Source: Symmachiella macrocystis
GTDB lineage: Bacteria > Planctomycetota > Planctomycetia > Planctomycetales > Planctomycetaceae
DNA length: 64,000 nucleotides
Reading direction: 5' to 3'
Assembly: GCF_007860075.1 (NCBI RefSeq)
Contig: NZ_SJPP01000004.1
Coordinates: 241,736-305,735 of the forward strand
Below the pieces are notes generated by a model that searched no databases, was not told the origin of the DNA, and was given only the letters and a program-made list of their open reading frames with translations. Each line of letters starts with the position of its first letter. Position 1 is the stretch's first letter. The position numbers were made by a program, and so were the translations under genes. This document shows, piece by piece, positions 35,908-45,771 of the stretch.

Positions 35908-38900
35908 TATGGTTTTGTAATCACTTCATCCAGGTTCATCAGCGCGCGGGCCGCCATCGCCCAGGCTGCTTGCTGAGGGTTCGCCTCTTCGTTCCCCACG
36001 ATTTCAACGGCATTCAATTCGCCGTTTTCTAACCGCGCTAGTTGCGCCCGTTGATATTTGACGACTGCATCGATCTCGTCGACTTCGACGGGGCGCGTCA
36101 ATAACCGTCGCAACAACAGACCCGCCCTCACCTTTGAGGAAGATGCCCGATCCATGATCCGTTTCGCGAGTGCCCGAGACATTTCGAGATACATTTCATC
36201 ATTCAACAACGTCAGCGCTTGTAGCGGTGTGTTGCTGCGATTGCGACGGGCGATGCAGGTCTCTCCAGTCGGCGCATCAAAGACTGTGAAAGCTGCAAAC
36301 GGCGCCGTCCGTTTACTAAACGTGTACAGTGCGCGACGGTAACGGTCTTCACCAGTCGAAACCGGCCAACGCGCGCCTCCGTATGCCAATGCGCTCACGC
36401 TGTCCGGTTGCGGTGGATAGACGCTACGGCCGTAGAGTTTTGGGGACAATAAACCGCTGACGCGGAGCATGATGTCGCGAACGGTCTCCGCATTCACGCG
36501 CTGCCGCGGCCCGCGGGCTAACAATGCATTGTGCGGGTCGCGCTCTAGTAATTCGGGGGTAAACTTGCTCCGCTGACGATACGTCGCGCTCGTCACGATC
36601 AGCCGGTGCAGCTTTTTCAGCGACCAACCCTGTTCAACGAATTCCGTCGCCAACCAGTCCAGCAATTCGGGATGCGTCGGGGGATCCCCTTGGGTGCCGA
36701 AGTCGCTACTGGTTGGTACCAGTCCCGTTTCGAAAAATGCCTGCCAGGCGCGATTGACCGTCACCCGTCCGATCAACGGATTATCGCGGCTGACCAACCA
36801 ACGGGCGAGTGACAACCGGTCGGACGGCGCATCTTTTCCGTCGGCTGTGCTAATGAGAAATTCAGGGATCCCCGGCGTGACCGGTTCTTTGGGGCTGAGG
36901 AATTCACCACGATGGTGCCGGTGGGTTTCACGAGGATTGTCGAGCGGACGTTCCTGCATCACCAGCGTCGTAGGATAGTCCGGTAATTTTTCGCGCAATT
37001 CATCAATCGGTTTGCGGGCTTCCGCCAACTCGGGTGCTCTGAGCGAATAGTGCCGTTTGATTCTCGCGAAATCTTCGTCCGACCATTGATCCACCCCTGC
37101 GGTCAAAAGTTTTTCCAAGGCGACCGTCATTTTCTTGGCTGTTATATGCGTCTCCGCTGCACCGGTCGAAAGTCGAAACCGCCCCAGGCTAGCGGCGTAA
37201 TGCCGCTCGAACAACATCTCAACTTGCAGTTCCCCCGTCTGCGTGATCGGTTGGGCCAGATTCAACACAAGTTGATGCGGCTCCCCTTCCCGCTGTGAGG
37301 TTGACCATCCGGTCGCCCCGTCGCCGTCATAAACATTCTCAGCGTTGGCATTCACGCTATCGACATTACTGGCGAAGGCAAGCTTTCCATAACTCTGCGA
37401 CGCAGCAACGAATTCAAGCGCCGCACCGCCGAACTTGGCGGACAATTCGCTGAGGAAAAAGTCCCCCTTGCGGCCTTCGTAGTAAGCCCGTCCCGGACCT
37501 CCGGCGGGCAGTCGATCATCGGGAAGCACTTCCAAGCGAATCGCCGTAACGGGTAGCGCCGCCTCGTCGATTTGAAAAGTGAGGTGAAACACATCCCGTT
37601 TGGTAATGTCGCCACTCGAATAAATCGAATGATCATCAAGCCGTTCCAACTTGGGGAGGTTCGACTTGAATTGAACAGGTCGCAATACCGTCCAGTTGAC
37701 CGCTTCTGATTGTGCCTTCTGCAACCATTCCTCAATCTTGACCTTAAATCGCTGCCGAGATTGCTCCACGTTGGGTTTCGCTTTGGGTTTTTCGACAGTT
37801 TTCTCGACAGGTTCTGCGTCGGGTTTCTCGTCGGGTTCTGCGTCGGGTTCCGGTTCAGAATCTGATTCAGGTTTCGCTTCTGCTTCAGCTTCAGCGTCCT
37901 CGTCAGGTTTCTCCTCACCGACGGTGGGAAACTGGTTTGGCAAATCCGCTTCCAGAGCCGTAATTTGCGATTCCAATTCCTCGCGGCGTTGTTGAACATC
38001 CGGCGTTTTCAGAATCAAATCCGGCTCATCCGCATTGTCCAACAAAGCCATAAAACGGTAGTAGTCGGTGTGCGTGATCGGGTCATACTTGTGTGTGTGG
38101 CATTGGGCGCAGCCTGTGGTTAGTCCCAACCACACCGTCCCGGTTGTTGCGACGCGATCCACCATTGCATAAAAACGATACTCCAACGGATCGATGCCCC
38201 CCTCTTCGTTAAGCATCGTATTGCGGTGAAACCCCGTCGCGACGATCTGATCTTTTGTCGCCCCGGGCAGCATGTCGCCGGCGAGTTGTTCAATGGTGAA
38301 TTGATCAAACGGCATGTCGGCATTGAGCGCGCGAATCACCCAATCGCGATACGGCCAAATCGAGCGAACGCGATCCTTTTCATATCCATTCGTATCGGCG
38401 TACCGCGCCAAGTCCAGCCAATCCCGCGCCCACCGCTCGCCATAATGCGGAGATTCCAGCAACTGATCCACCAGTTTTTCGTAGGCCGCCGGATCTTCGT
38501 TGGTCGCAAACGCATCCGCTTCCTCCGGTGTCGGCGGCAATCCAATCAAGTCCAAATAGACCCGGCGAATCAGCGCATAACGATCCGCTTTGCGAGTCGG
38601 ACTCAAGCCTTCAGCTTCAAGACGAGCCATTACAAAATTGTCGATCGGATTGCGTGGCCACCTCGCATCCTGAACCGGCGGAACCGGCGGCCGTTTCGGG
38701 GGGACAAACGCCCAGTGTTCGTCGTATTCAGCCCCCTGACTGACCCAGCGGCGAAACAACTTTTTCTGTTCGTCGGTCAATGTGTCATTGGACTGCGGCG
38801 GCGGCATGCGCAGCTCAGGATCGTTTGATTCAATTCGCGCGATCAATTCGCTTTCATCCGGCTTGCCTGGAGCAATCGCTCCCAACTCCAACGTCGCCTT

Positions 38901-39086
38901 GCGGTCATCGAATCGCAAGTCAGCCTCACGATGCTCCTCATCCGGACCATGGCAGGCGTAACATTTGGCCGCAAATACCGGTAGAATGTCGCGGTTATAA
39001 TCGACCGGTCCGTCGGCCGCTTGGACGGCCGGTGTTATTGCCACCCAGGCCATCGCCAAAATGGCCCACATGCTGAATCGTTTCAT
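35907..39086 (-). CDS. PSCyt1-DUF1549-DUF1553 planctomycete cytochrome-like protein
   Basis: About 1059 residues from the ATG at 39086, which gives a signal peptide ending VQAADG; an ATG at 39113 with GGAAG upstream is a real alternative. Order: a PSCyt1 heme domain (CYACHGPDE, about 35-100), DUF1549 (about 140-345, including a second CXXCH, CAQCHTHKYD), a highly acidic Pro/Glu/Lys low-complexity linker (about 390-440), a middle beta-sandwich region, and DUF1553 (about 770-1035). Hemes are expected on the outer face of the membrane or periplasm. The linker DNA is degenerate tandem repetition. The DUF1501 partner begins at its stop codon. Confidence 0.9.
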   Translation of the reverse strand: MKRFSMWAILAMAWVAITPAVQAADGPVDYNRDILPVFAAKCYACHGPDEEHREADLRFDDRKATLELGAIAPGKPDESELIARIESNDPELRMPPPQSNDTLTDEQKKLFRRWVSQGAEYDEHWAFVPPKRPPVPPVQDARWPRNPIDNFVMARLEAEGLSPTRKADRYALIRRVYLDLIGLPPTPEEADAFATNEDPAAYEKLVDQLLESPHYGERWARDWLDLARYADTNGYEKDRVRSIWPYRDWVIRALNADMPFDQFTIEQLAGDMLPGATKDQIVATGFHRNTMLNEEGGIDPLEYRFYAMVDRVATTGTVWLGLTTGCAQCHTHKYDPITHTDYYRFMALLDNADEPDLILKTPDVQQRREELESQITALEADLPNQFPTVGEEKPDEDAEAEAEAKPESDSEPEPDAEPDEKPDAEPVEKTVEKPKAKPNVEQSRQRFKVKIEEWLQKAQSEAVNWTVLRPVQFKSNLPKLERLDDHSIYSSGDITKRDVFHLTFQIDEAALPVTAIRLEVLPDDRLPAGGPGRAYYEGRKGDFFLSELSAKFGGAALEFVAASQSYGKLAFASNVDSVNANAENVYDGDGATGWSTSQREGEPHQLVLNLAQPITQTGELQVEMLFERHYAASLGRFRLSTGAAETHITAKKMTVALEKLLTAGVDQWSDEDFARIKRHYSLRAPELAEARKPIDELREKLPDYPTTLVMQERPLDNPRETHRHHRGEFLSPKEPVTPGIPEFLISTADGKDAPSDRLSLARWLVSRDNPLIGRVTVNRAWQAFFETGLVPTSSDFGTQGDPPTHPELLDWLATEFVEQGWSLKKLHRLIVTSATYRQRSKFTPELLERDPHNALLARGPRQRVNAETVRDIMLRVSGLLSPKLYGRSVYPPQPDSVSALAYGGARWPVSTGEDRYRRALYTFSKRTAPFAAFTVFDAPTGETCIARRNRSNTPLQALTLLNDEMYLEMSRALAKRIMDRASSSKVRAGLLLRRLLTRPVEVDEIDAVVKYQRAQLARLENGELNAVEIVGNEEANPQQAAWAMAARALMNLDEVITKP
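37780..37915 (-). repeat. Degenerate short tandem repeats encoding an acidic linker
   Basis: Repeats of the type TCGGGTTCTGCG / TCAGCTTC encode alternating Glu/Asp-Ala-Glu/Pro-Lys units within the DUF1549/DUF1553 gene. This is likely to be length-variable between strains by slippage. Confidence 0.6.
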
Positions 39087-39394
39087 ACCACTTTCGTTTT
39101 CTTTGACAAACATTTTCTTCCGCCAACCCATACCATGACACACTGCATTCCCCAGTAACATTCCGTACGATTTTCGTCACCAGAATCGTAGTTTTTTATC
39201 GGGATTCCCATGAGAGCGCGTTCCCAGAGAACCGTTCACTTATTGTACGAAGTCCCGGCGGCATTTATCACCCTTTGCGCTATGGCCCCGGTGGACGAAT
39301 TCTCCCAAGACTTACAAAAATGGGGCGATTCGCCTAGGAATTCTTTGGGCAAACGTAGAGCGAATCAAGCCCCGACACCCCAACCGTTCGCCCG

Positions 39395-40723
39395 TCACAG
39401 CAATTCATGAATCGGCTTGCCCGTGCCAACAATACTCACCGGGCGACCTGCGGCGTCTTCGAAATGGGTGCCGAGCGGGATGCCCATGGTTTTGTAAATC
39501 GTGGCCAGCACGTCCAGCGGAATCACCTGCCGCTCCCGCACGCCACCTCCATGTTTTTCACTCGCGCCAACGACCTGTCCCCCCTTCAGACCGCCGCCGC
39601 CCAATAAAACGGTAAAGCAGTTGGACCAATGGTCGCGGCCCGCATGCCCGTTCATCAGCGGCGTTCGCCCGAATTCCCCGGCACAATAAATCAGCACATC
39701 GTCCAGCATCCCGCGCTCGTCAAGGTCCTCAACCAATGTGCCGAGTGCCCGATCCAAGGGGGGGAGATGTTCTTCGAGGCCCGGTTCGATATTGTCGTGA
39801 TGATCCCAATAGCCGGTATTGATCGTCACGCAGCAGCTGCCTGCCTCGACCAATCGCCGTGCGAGCAACGCGCTTTGGCCGTACTGATGCCGGCCATAAC
39901 GTTCCCGCAACTCCGGCGATTCGGCAGCCAGATCAAACGCTTGCCGGACGCGGTCTCCGGAAACCATATCCAGTGCCTGCGCCTTGAATGTATCGAGTCC
40001 CTCTAGCACCCCCGACCCATCAATGTCGCGCCGCAATGTATCGAATGTTGATAACAGTTTTTTTCGCGATTCAATACTTTTCAATTCCAAGCCATCCGGC
40101 AAGGCGAGATTCGGAACCTTAAAGTCCTTCGCATTGGGATTGGCACCAACCTCGAACGGATTATATGCTTTGCCGAGATAGACAGCGCCCTGATAGCCAA
40201 ACGCCTCCGATTTCGGCACCGTGACATAGGTCGGCAGTTGCGGCGTCCGCGCGGGGCAGGTACGGGCGATCACTGAACCGAACGAGGGATGCTGTGCCGC
40301 ATTTCGCGCAAGCGTCGGCCCAAAATAACCGGTTTGCATCCAATGCGCTGAGGGAGCATGAATTCCGTTCTCATGATGCACCGACCGGATTAAAGAGAGT
40401 CGGTCCATCACCTTGGCATGATGCGGGAATCGTTCGCAGACTGAAATCCCCTCGGCTGAGGTCGCGATTGGTTCGTACATCCCCCGATACTCCGCCGGCG
40501 CATCGGGTTTCATGTCATACGTATCCTGCTGACTCATTCCGCCATGGGTCCAGAAGACGATCAATGACTTTGCATTGGACTTTTCTCCCTGATCAGCCGC
40601 GCACGCTTGCGCACGAAACAGATCCGACAGCCCCAATCCCAACAGGGGCGCGCCGATTTGCAGAAATGTACGACGGGGAATTCCGTCGCAACATCGATAG
40701 GATGAACCAGAGACTTTCAGCAT
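39395..40723 (-). CDS. DUF1501 protein with Tat signal (second copy)
   Basis: 442 residues; start ATG at 40723. The twin-arginine-like signal PRRTFLQIG precedes the core region LIVFWTHGGMSQQDTYDMKP and the conserved GGEFGRTPLMNG-like C-terminal motif (here CAGEFGRTPL). It differs clearly from the first DUF1501 protein in this window, so the two are separate paralogs, not a recent duplication. It is co-directional with the DUF1549/DUF1553 gene 24 bases upstream. Confidence 0.9.
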   Translation of the reverse strand: MLKVSGSSYRCCDGIPRRTFLQIGAPLLGLGLSDLFRAQACAADQGEKSNAKSLIVFWTHGGMSQQDTYDMKPDAPAEYRGMYEPIATSAEGISVCERFPHHAKVMDRLSLIRSVHHENGIHAPSAHWMQTGYFGPTLARNAAQHPSFGSVIARTCPARTPQLPTYVTVPKSEAFGYQGAVYLGKAYNPFEVGANPNAKDFKVPNLALPDGLELKSIESRKKLLSTFDTLRRDIDGSGVLEGLDTFKAQALDMVSGDRVRQAFDLAAESPELRERYGRHQYGQSALLARRLVEAGSCCVTINTGYWDHHDNIEPGLEEHLPPLDRALGTLVEDLDERGMLDDVLIYCAGEFGRTPLMNGHAGRDHWSNCFTVLLGGGGLKGGQVVGASEKHGGGVRERQVIPLDVLATIYKTMGIPLGTHFEDAAGRPVSIVGTGKPIHELL

Positions 40724-40747
40724 AGCGTCGATCTCATATTTGAGACG

Positions 40748-42976
40748 TTAATGATTGAACATAAACTCGCCCGTTGCCAACAGCGACCACAACAGCGTTC
40801 GATACGCTTCCGCACGATCCTCCGAGGTCTCTAGAAAATCCACCGCGGCAACTAACTCTTCAGCGCGCGGTGGACGGGCAAAGGAGCGGAGAAAGATCTC
40901 CTGGACGTTGTCGCGATGAGATGCGTCGCTCGTAGCCAATTGAGCGGCATAACCTGTTTCGTCCGTTAGCTTTCGTTGAATTTCGGTTGAATTCACAATT
41001 TCCAAGGCTTGTGCCAACGCCGGTTCGTCGGAACGCTCACATTCACACGCCGAAGTCCGCCCCGGACGACCGAAGACGTCCAAGAAATTCAGCGGCACGT
41101 TTTCGTCCGGTAAATCGATGGCCCGTGTTCCGAGTGGGAACTTGCCGGGCGTTCCCACAAAAACCGTCGGTACGTCGAGCACCTGACTCATCCCATCTAG
41201 TAAGACTTCCGCAGTCAAACGTTTGGGATAAAACCGCGCAAAGTTTTGTTTGTCCCCGCGATTCCCCGACAGCGGCGTCGAACTATGCCGGTACGCTTGG
41301 GAGGCTGTGATCGTGCGGATCAATTGTTTGACGTCGTATCCACTTTCAACAAACCCGGCCGCCAATGCATCGAGGAGTTCAGGATTGCTGGGCGGATTGG
41401 TACTGCGGGCATCGTCGATCGGATGAATAATCCCTCGCCCCAGAAAATGCCCCCACATGCGATTGGCCATGGTGCGAGCAAAAAACGGGTTGTTCGCCGA
41501 AGTCATCCAGGCAGTAAAACCGCGCCGAGGATCGTCGAACCGGGAATTCGCGAAGACCGGCCCCCCCAAGGCGCGGGGCTCGATCACAGCATCGGTTCGC
41601 GGATGCCGCACCGTTCCTTCGCGCTTCACATAAATAATTTCGTTGGTCGGAACTTCCGAGTCAGCAAAGCCCTGCTTGCGACCGATCCGCGCAAAGACCG
41701 CGGCCAAACCGTAATAGTCTGTTTGGCTCCACTGCTCGGCGGGATGATGGTGGCATTGCGCACATTGGATGCGGACCCCCAAAAACGCTTGAGCGATCGA
41801 CTCGACATATTCCTGCGGCGTGCGGATCGAGCGGTACCAAATCGTGGGAGGATTCTCCTGTTGGCTGCCGGTCGCCGTGAGAATTTCCGCCACAAACCGG
41901 TCATACGGCTTGTTGGCAGCGATCGAGTCACGAATCCAAGCCGAGAATAGCGCCGTCCCCGCCCGTTGCTTACTCGTGGCATATCCGCCGCCACGATTTT
42001 TCAAGATCGCGGCCCATTTCTGCGCAAAATACCCGGCGTACTCCGGGCGATCCAACAACCGATCGATCAGCAGCGCCTGTTTGTCCGGCCGTTCGTCAGC
42101 GAGATAGGCTTGAACTTCCGCAGCCGTCGGCAACGTGCCGCAAATATCAACTGTCGCCCGGCGAATCAACTCCGCATCGGTCGCCGGTGGGGAAGGCTCG
42201 ATGCCTAAACGTTCCCATTGCCGCCATAGTTGCTGATCGATCCTCGACAGTTCCCCTTCGGGACGAGTGGGCGCCGCTCCACTAGTCGACGCATAATCAA
42301 ACGGAATCGTCCCCTCGAAGGCGGCAATTTTGTCGCCGAAGCGAACCATCACCGCAAACAACCCGCCGCCCGATTGCGTCGTAATCAGTCCATTCGCGTC
42401 AACATCAGCAATTTCCGCATCGTTGGACTCAAAAACCGCCCGGCGTGTCACATCGCGCTGAGTGCCATCGGAGAAATGCGCTATGACCGTCAATTGTTGC
42501 TGCGTCTCAGGTGCTAGCACTTCGCGGTCGGGTGAGATCGTCAACTTTTCCAACACGGGACTATTCTCGCGCGGCCCGATACCGCCCATGGCGATCCAGC
42601 GATACAAGACGCGGTACTCGTCTGAGTCCGCCGTCAGTCGCCGCCCCCCACCGTGCGGAATCTGACTGGTCGCTTTGCGCAACAAGAGACTTCGCTCCGG
42701 TGCCGCCGGTAGTATGCGACGACTTCTCCCCTCTTGGACTAAGGCTGCATGATCACTTTCGGGATGAAATCCGAAAAGCGAAATCTTCAACCCTCCCTGC
42801 CCCGTCGACTTCCCATGACAACCGCCGCTATTGCAATTCAATTTTGTCAGCAACGGAATCACGTCGTTTCGAAAATCGGGCGCTGCCACTTCAGCGGCAT
42901 CCAAAGCGGACGCAAGCCATGCGACCGCAATCAGCGACATGGACAAACATCGATAGTTGGAAAAAACAATCCTCAT
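40748..42976 (-). CDS. DUF1549-DUF1553 protein with Ig-like domain and CX4CH motif
   Basis: 742 residues, start ATG at 42976, with a signal peptide. Instead of the usual CXXCH, the N-terminal heme-like site reads CNSGGCHGK (CX4CH), as seen in related planctomycete proteins. A bacterial Ig-like (BIG2-type) domain follows (about 145-225), then DUF1549 (about 245-440, with CAQCHHHP) and DUF1553 (about 480-735). It forms an operon with the PPC-domain protein upstream (46 bases) and DUF1501 downstream (24 bases). The triad of PPC, DUF1549/1553 and DUF1501 genes is common in the phylum; a role in polysaccharide handling has been proposed but is unproven. Confidence 0.9.
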   Translation of the reverse strand: MRIVFSNYRCLSMSLIAVAWLASALDAAEVAAPDFRNDVIPLLTKLNCNSGGCHGKSTGQGGLKISLFGFHPESDHAALVQEGRSRRILPAAPERSLLLRKATSQIPHGGGRRLTADSDEYRVLYRWIAMGGIGPRENSPVLEKLTISPDREVLAPETQQQLTVIAHFSDGTQRDVTRRAVFESNDAEIADVDANGLITTQSGGGLFAVMVRFGDKIAAFEGTIPFDYASTSGAAPTRPEGELSRIDQQLWRQWERLGIEPSPPATDAELIRRATVDICGTLPTAAEVQAYLADERPDKQALLIDRLLDRPEYAGYFAQKWAAILKNRGGGYATSKQRAGTALFSAWIRDSIAANKPYDRFVAEILTATGSQQENPPTIWYRSIRTPQEYVESIAQAFLGVRIQCAQCHHHPAEQWSQTDYYGLAAVFARIGRKQGFADSEVPTNEIIYVKREGTVRHPRTDAVIEPRALGGPVFANSRFDDPRRGFTAWMTSANNPFFARTMANRMWGHFLGRGIIHPIDDARSTNPPSNPELLDALAAGFVESGYDVKQLIRTITASQAYRHSSTPLSGNRGDKQNFARFYPKRLTAEVLLDGMSQVLDVPTVFVGTPGKFPLGTRAIDLPDENVPLNFLDVFGRPGRTSACECERSDEPALAQALEIVNSTEIQRKLTDETGYAAQLATSDASHRDNVQEIFLRSFARPPRAEELVAAVDFLETSEDRAEAYRTLLWSLLATGEFMFNH

Positions 42977-43022
42977 GGTCCCGCCGTAATCTTTCAGGTG
43001 GTTCCCATTTGACTCGCCAACG

Positions 43023-45527
43023 TTACTCCACGACTTCCAATTCCAAGAAGCAGCTACCGTGATAGATCGGTTGATCTTCCACCGTGCCGATGCCGTACAA
43101 CCGCAAGAATGGTTGTTGGCCTAATTTTGCATCGTCGTTGGCGATGATTTGTATCGTACCCGAATCGGTCTGTCCCACAAACGTCACCCCCCGCCCGCGA
43201 ATCCCGGCGACCTTGACCGGTGCGGCTAGTTCCGTATGAATCTTGCTAATAAACCCGTTGATCCTTTGAGCCGTATAGTTGATTTGAATGACTTCGCCGC
43301 GACGAATTGTCTTGGGGGCGTAGGGGTCGATTTTGACAACAAATGCCGGGCGCTGCACTTCAAAGGAAACCACGTTGCTGATCACGGCAACCGATTTGGG
43401 TTTGCCCTCGTTGAGCGAATCAGGCGCAGTGGTTTCCGCACGGATGGCGAGCGAGTATTGGCCCAAATTCAGCGTCGGTGGAAGGTAGAAGCTGATGTAT
43501 CCTTTATTTTGCCCCGGCGGAATGACGACTGTCTGATTCCCAATCATTGGCGGCAGTCCGGTACCGATGAGTTTCACTTCTGCCTGATGATCCGCTTCCG
43601 CCCGTTCAACATGCACCGCTACGTCCACGATCCCGCCGGGAGCATGCCGGACTTTCAATTCCCCATACAGTTCATGCAACCGCGGTTCATGTCCCTCGGC
43701 GATAATCCTTAAGGGAGCGGGCGGCCCGGAAATTGCCACCGGACGATCGGCGGTAAGTCGGCCCCAACCATTGGGACGTCCCGTGCGCACCATCGTTCCC
43801 GTTTTGACCGGACGCGCATCGACCGTTGGAGCCTCCGCAACCAAATCGAGAGACGCAACTCCCGGCGCCGCTCCGCGCGTTGCCGTGATTACCAACGGTG
43901 CGGAATCGACTCCTGGCCCCAACCAAATGGGCGGACATTCCAAACCGGGCGGAAGATTGCGAGCCGACACGCGAATCGATCCGCTCATGCCGCGCTGGCG
44001 AAAGGCTAACACGTCGAGCAGCGTCCGGCCCCCCGGCTGGACATTCATTGACTCCGGACGCTCAGCGCGAGGAATAGCGACGACATGAAAACCGGGTTCT
44101 TGCCGGCAGATGGTCAGCGCGTAAACTCGGCGTGGATCGGAATCCAATCCGCCGATCAGATTTCGCACCAAGATCAAGTACCGTCCATCAGCCGGAACCA
44201 CCCACGAGCCAGCAGGATCCAAGTGCGCCGACGGAAATCGAACGCCGCCGAGATTTCTCACGTCATCACTGAATCGCGCAAACTCCGTTTCGCCATCGGC
44301 GGAGAGAATACTCAGATCCAAATCGACTGGCGAACCGAGGCGTTCTCCGAAACCTTCCAACCAAAGTATCTCGCCCCGCTGCGCCTCAAACGCAAAAACA
44401 TCTCGTTCGTCCCCCGCTAACAATTGTCCGCTGATCGCACACGGAATCGGAACTGACAGGCGCGAATCGTTGTCATCTTTCGCATCGCATTCCTGGATCA
44501 CCGGAAGATCGGTCGCAGCCAGCAACACGGGAACATGACTGCCGGCAAGGTGATAGGCGAACGGACCGAGCGTCGCTTGCGCTGAACGCAGGCGCAATGA
44601 CCGTGCCGATGTTTCCGTATCACCGGGAATATTCACTTCCACATCTCGACGATCCCATTCGCCGCGTGTTTTTGCCACGAAACTCACCTGCGAACCGTCA
44701 CCAGCCACATTCTCGCGGGAAGTCGGTGAATTCAAATTCCAGCCGTATAGCGTAACGGTTGTCGGTTTGTCCCGTTCGACAATCGCCGGCACCGCGAACG
44801 CGACGCGCGGATGGTTGCCGATCTCCAAACGATAAACAGCATCGTCACTCCCCGTATAAACGAGGTCAAACACCCGCACGATATAGTCGCCATCCTTCGG
44901 CACGACGAAATCAATCAGCGGATCGATACCGAAATAACCCCGATTGACCCGCAGTCGCCGCCCCCGACTGTCGTACACCTCCAAGACAGCCCGCAGTGGC
45001 GAATCAATGCGTTCCGCCCAGCATTCAATAACAATCCGCTCACCCCGTTGGGCGGTGAATTGAAAATGATCCTGATCGCCTCTTGCAGCAATGCGGCCAT
45101 TCACCGTTTGAACCGCAGCCACCCGTTGCGCCGCTGACAGGGCGTCATTCGGCTCTGCTTCCATCTGTTCCGCATACGTACCGCAACTGAACGTCCGCGG
45201 CGAACTCAGGCCGTTTTGTCCCACCGTGCGCAGATCGTACTGCCCCGGCAATACAGTCTCGGGAATGGTGACTCGAAATTTGTTCCCAGCGATCTGCTGA
45301 AAGCCGATGCCAGGGTGGCTGCATTGCAGGATTGTCAGGCCGTCTAAACCCGTTCCGGCAACGTCCACCTCAAATTGCGTCCCCGCCTGACCGCCAGCGG
45401 GAAAAACGTGATTCAGCACAACTGCCGGCCCGTCCGCTTGCGCCGCTGCCCCGCCCGAGGACCAGAGAATCAGCCCTATCGCACAAACGATGAACGACTC
45501 CACTTGGGGATATCGAAAAATTGACAA
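43023..45527 (-). CDS. Secreted PPC-domain protein
   Basis: About 834 residues. The start is uncertain: the frame opens with a TTG at 45527, with an alternative GTG eight codons on, and no in-frame ATG precedes the signal peptide, which ends AAAQADG. It holds an N-terminal Ig-like domain (FPAGGQAGTQFEVDVAGTGL) and two bacterial pre-peptidase C-terminal domains (about 125-245 and 345-470), each with the EAEPND / DxDxFxFxAxRGE pattern. These are followed by Ig-like beta-sandwiches, including a segment PGQNKGYISFYLPP. First gene of the three-gene PPC/DUF1549/DUF1501 operon. Probably a binding module partner at the cell surface. Confidence 0.8.
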   Translation of the reverse strand: MSIFRYPQVESFIVCAIGLILWSSGGAAAQADGPAVVLNHVFPAGGQAGTQFEVDVAGTGLDGLTILQCSHPGIGFQQIAGNKFRVTIPETVLPGQYDLRTVGQNGLSSPRTFSCGTYAEQMEAEPNDALSAAQRVAAVQTVNGRIAARGDQDHFQFTAQRGERIVIECWAERIDSPLRAVLEVYDSRGRRLRVNRGYFGIDPLIDFVVPKDGDYIVRVFDLVYTGSDDAVYRLEIGNHPRVAFAVPAIVERDKPTTVTLYGWNLNSPTSRENVAGDGSQVSFVAKTRGEWDRRDVEVNIPGDTETSARSLRLRSAQATLGPFAYHLAGSHVPVLLAATDLPVIQECDAKDDNDSRLSVPIPCAISGQLLAGDERDVFAFEAQRGEILWLEGFGERLGSPVDLDLSILSADGETEFARFSDDVRNLGGVRFPSAHLDPAGSWVVPADGRYLILVRNLIGGLDSDPRRVYALTICRQEPGFHVVAIPRAERPESMNVQPGGRTLLDVLAFRQRGMSGSIRVSARNLPPGLECPPIWLGPGVDSAPLVITATRGAAPGVASLDLVAEAPTVDARPVKTGTMVRTGRPNGWGRLTADRPVAISGPPAPLRIIAEGHEPRLHELYGELKVRHAPGGIVDVAVHVERAEADHQAEVKLIGTGLPPMIGNQTVVIPPGQNKGYISFYLPPTLNLGQYSLAIRAETTAPDSLNEGKPKSVAVISNVVSFEVQRPAFVVKIDPYAPKTIRRGEVIQINYTAQRINGFISKIHTELAAPVKVAGIRGRGVTFVGQTDSGTIQIIANDDAKLGQQPFLRLYGIGTVEDQPIYHGSCFLELEVVE

Positions 45528-45771
45528 ATCACGAAATCCAAAGAAACGGCCTGGGAAGGTGACGAATTCAATCGATTACGGTTTTCACTTGTGCGTTCAG
45601 AATGGCCTGAATTGACGCCACTGGACCGAACGACACAGAACATACACATCAACGGCAATCGATGTATTAGAGTAACTGGTGCCAGCGAAATTGTCACCCC
45701 GGAAACTTCAATTCCCTACAACAAGCCGCATAGACAAGCGCGTCTCCGCATCCAACAACTAGTGCAGATTA

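Noticed and set aside
45528..45771. Search for a small gene between the FHA-like protein and the PPC protein genes
   Set aside because: Only short frames overlapping the PPC gene start; nothing with a ribosome site or pattern.
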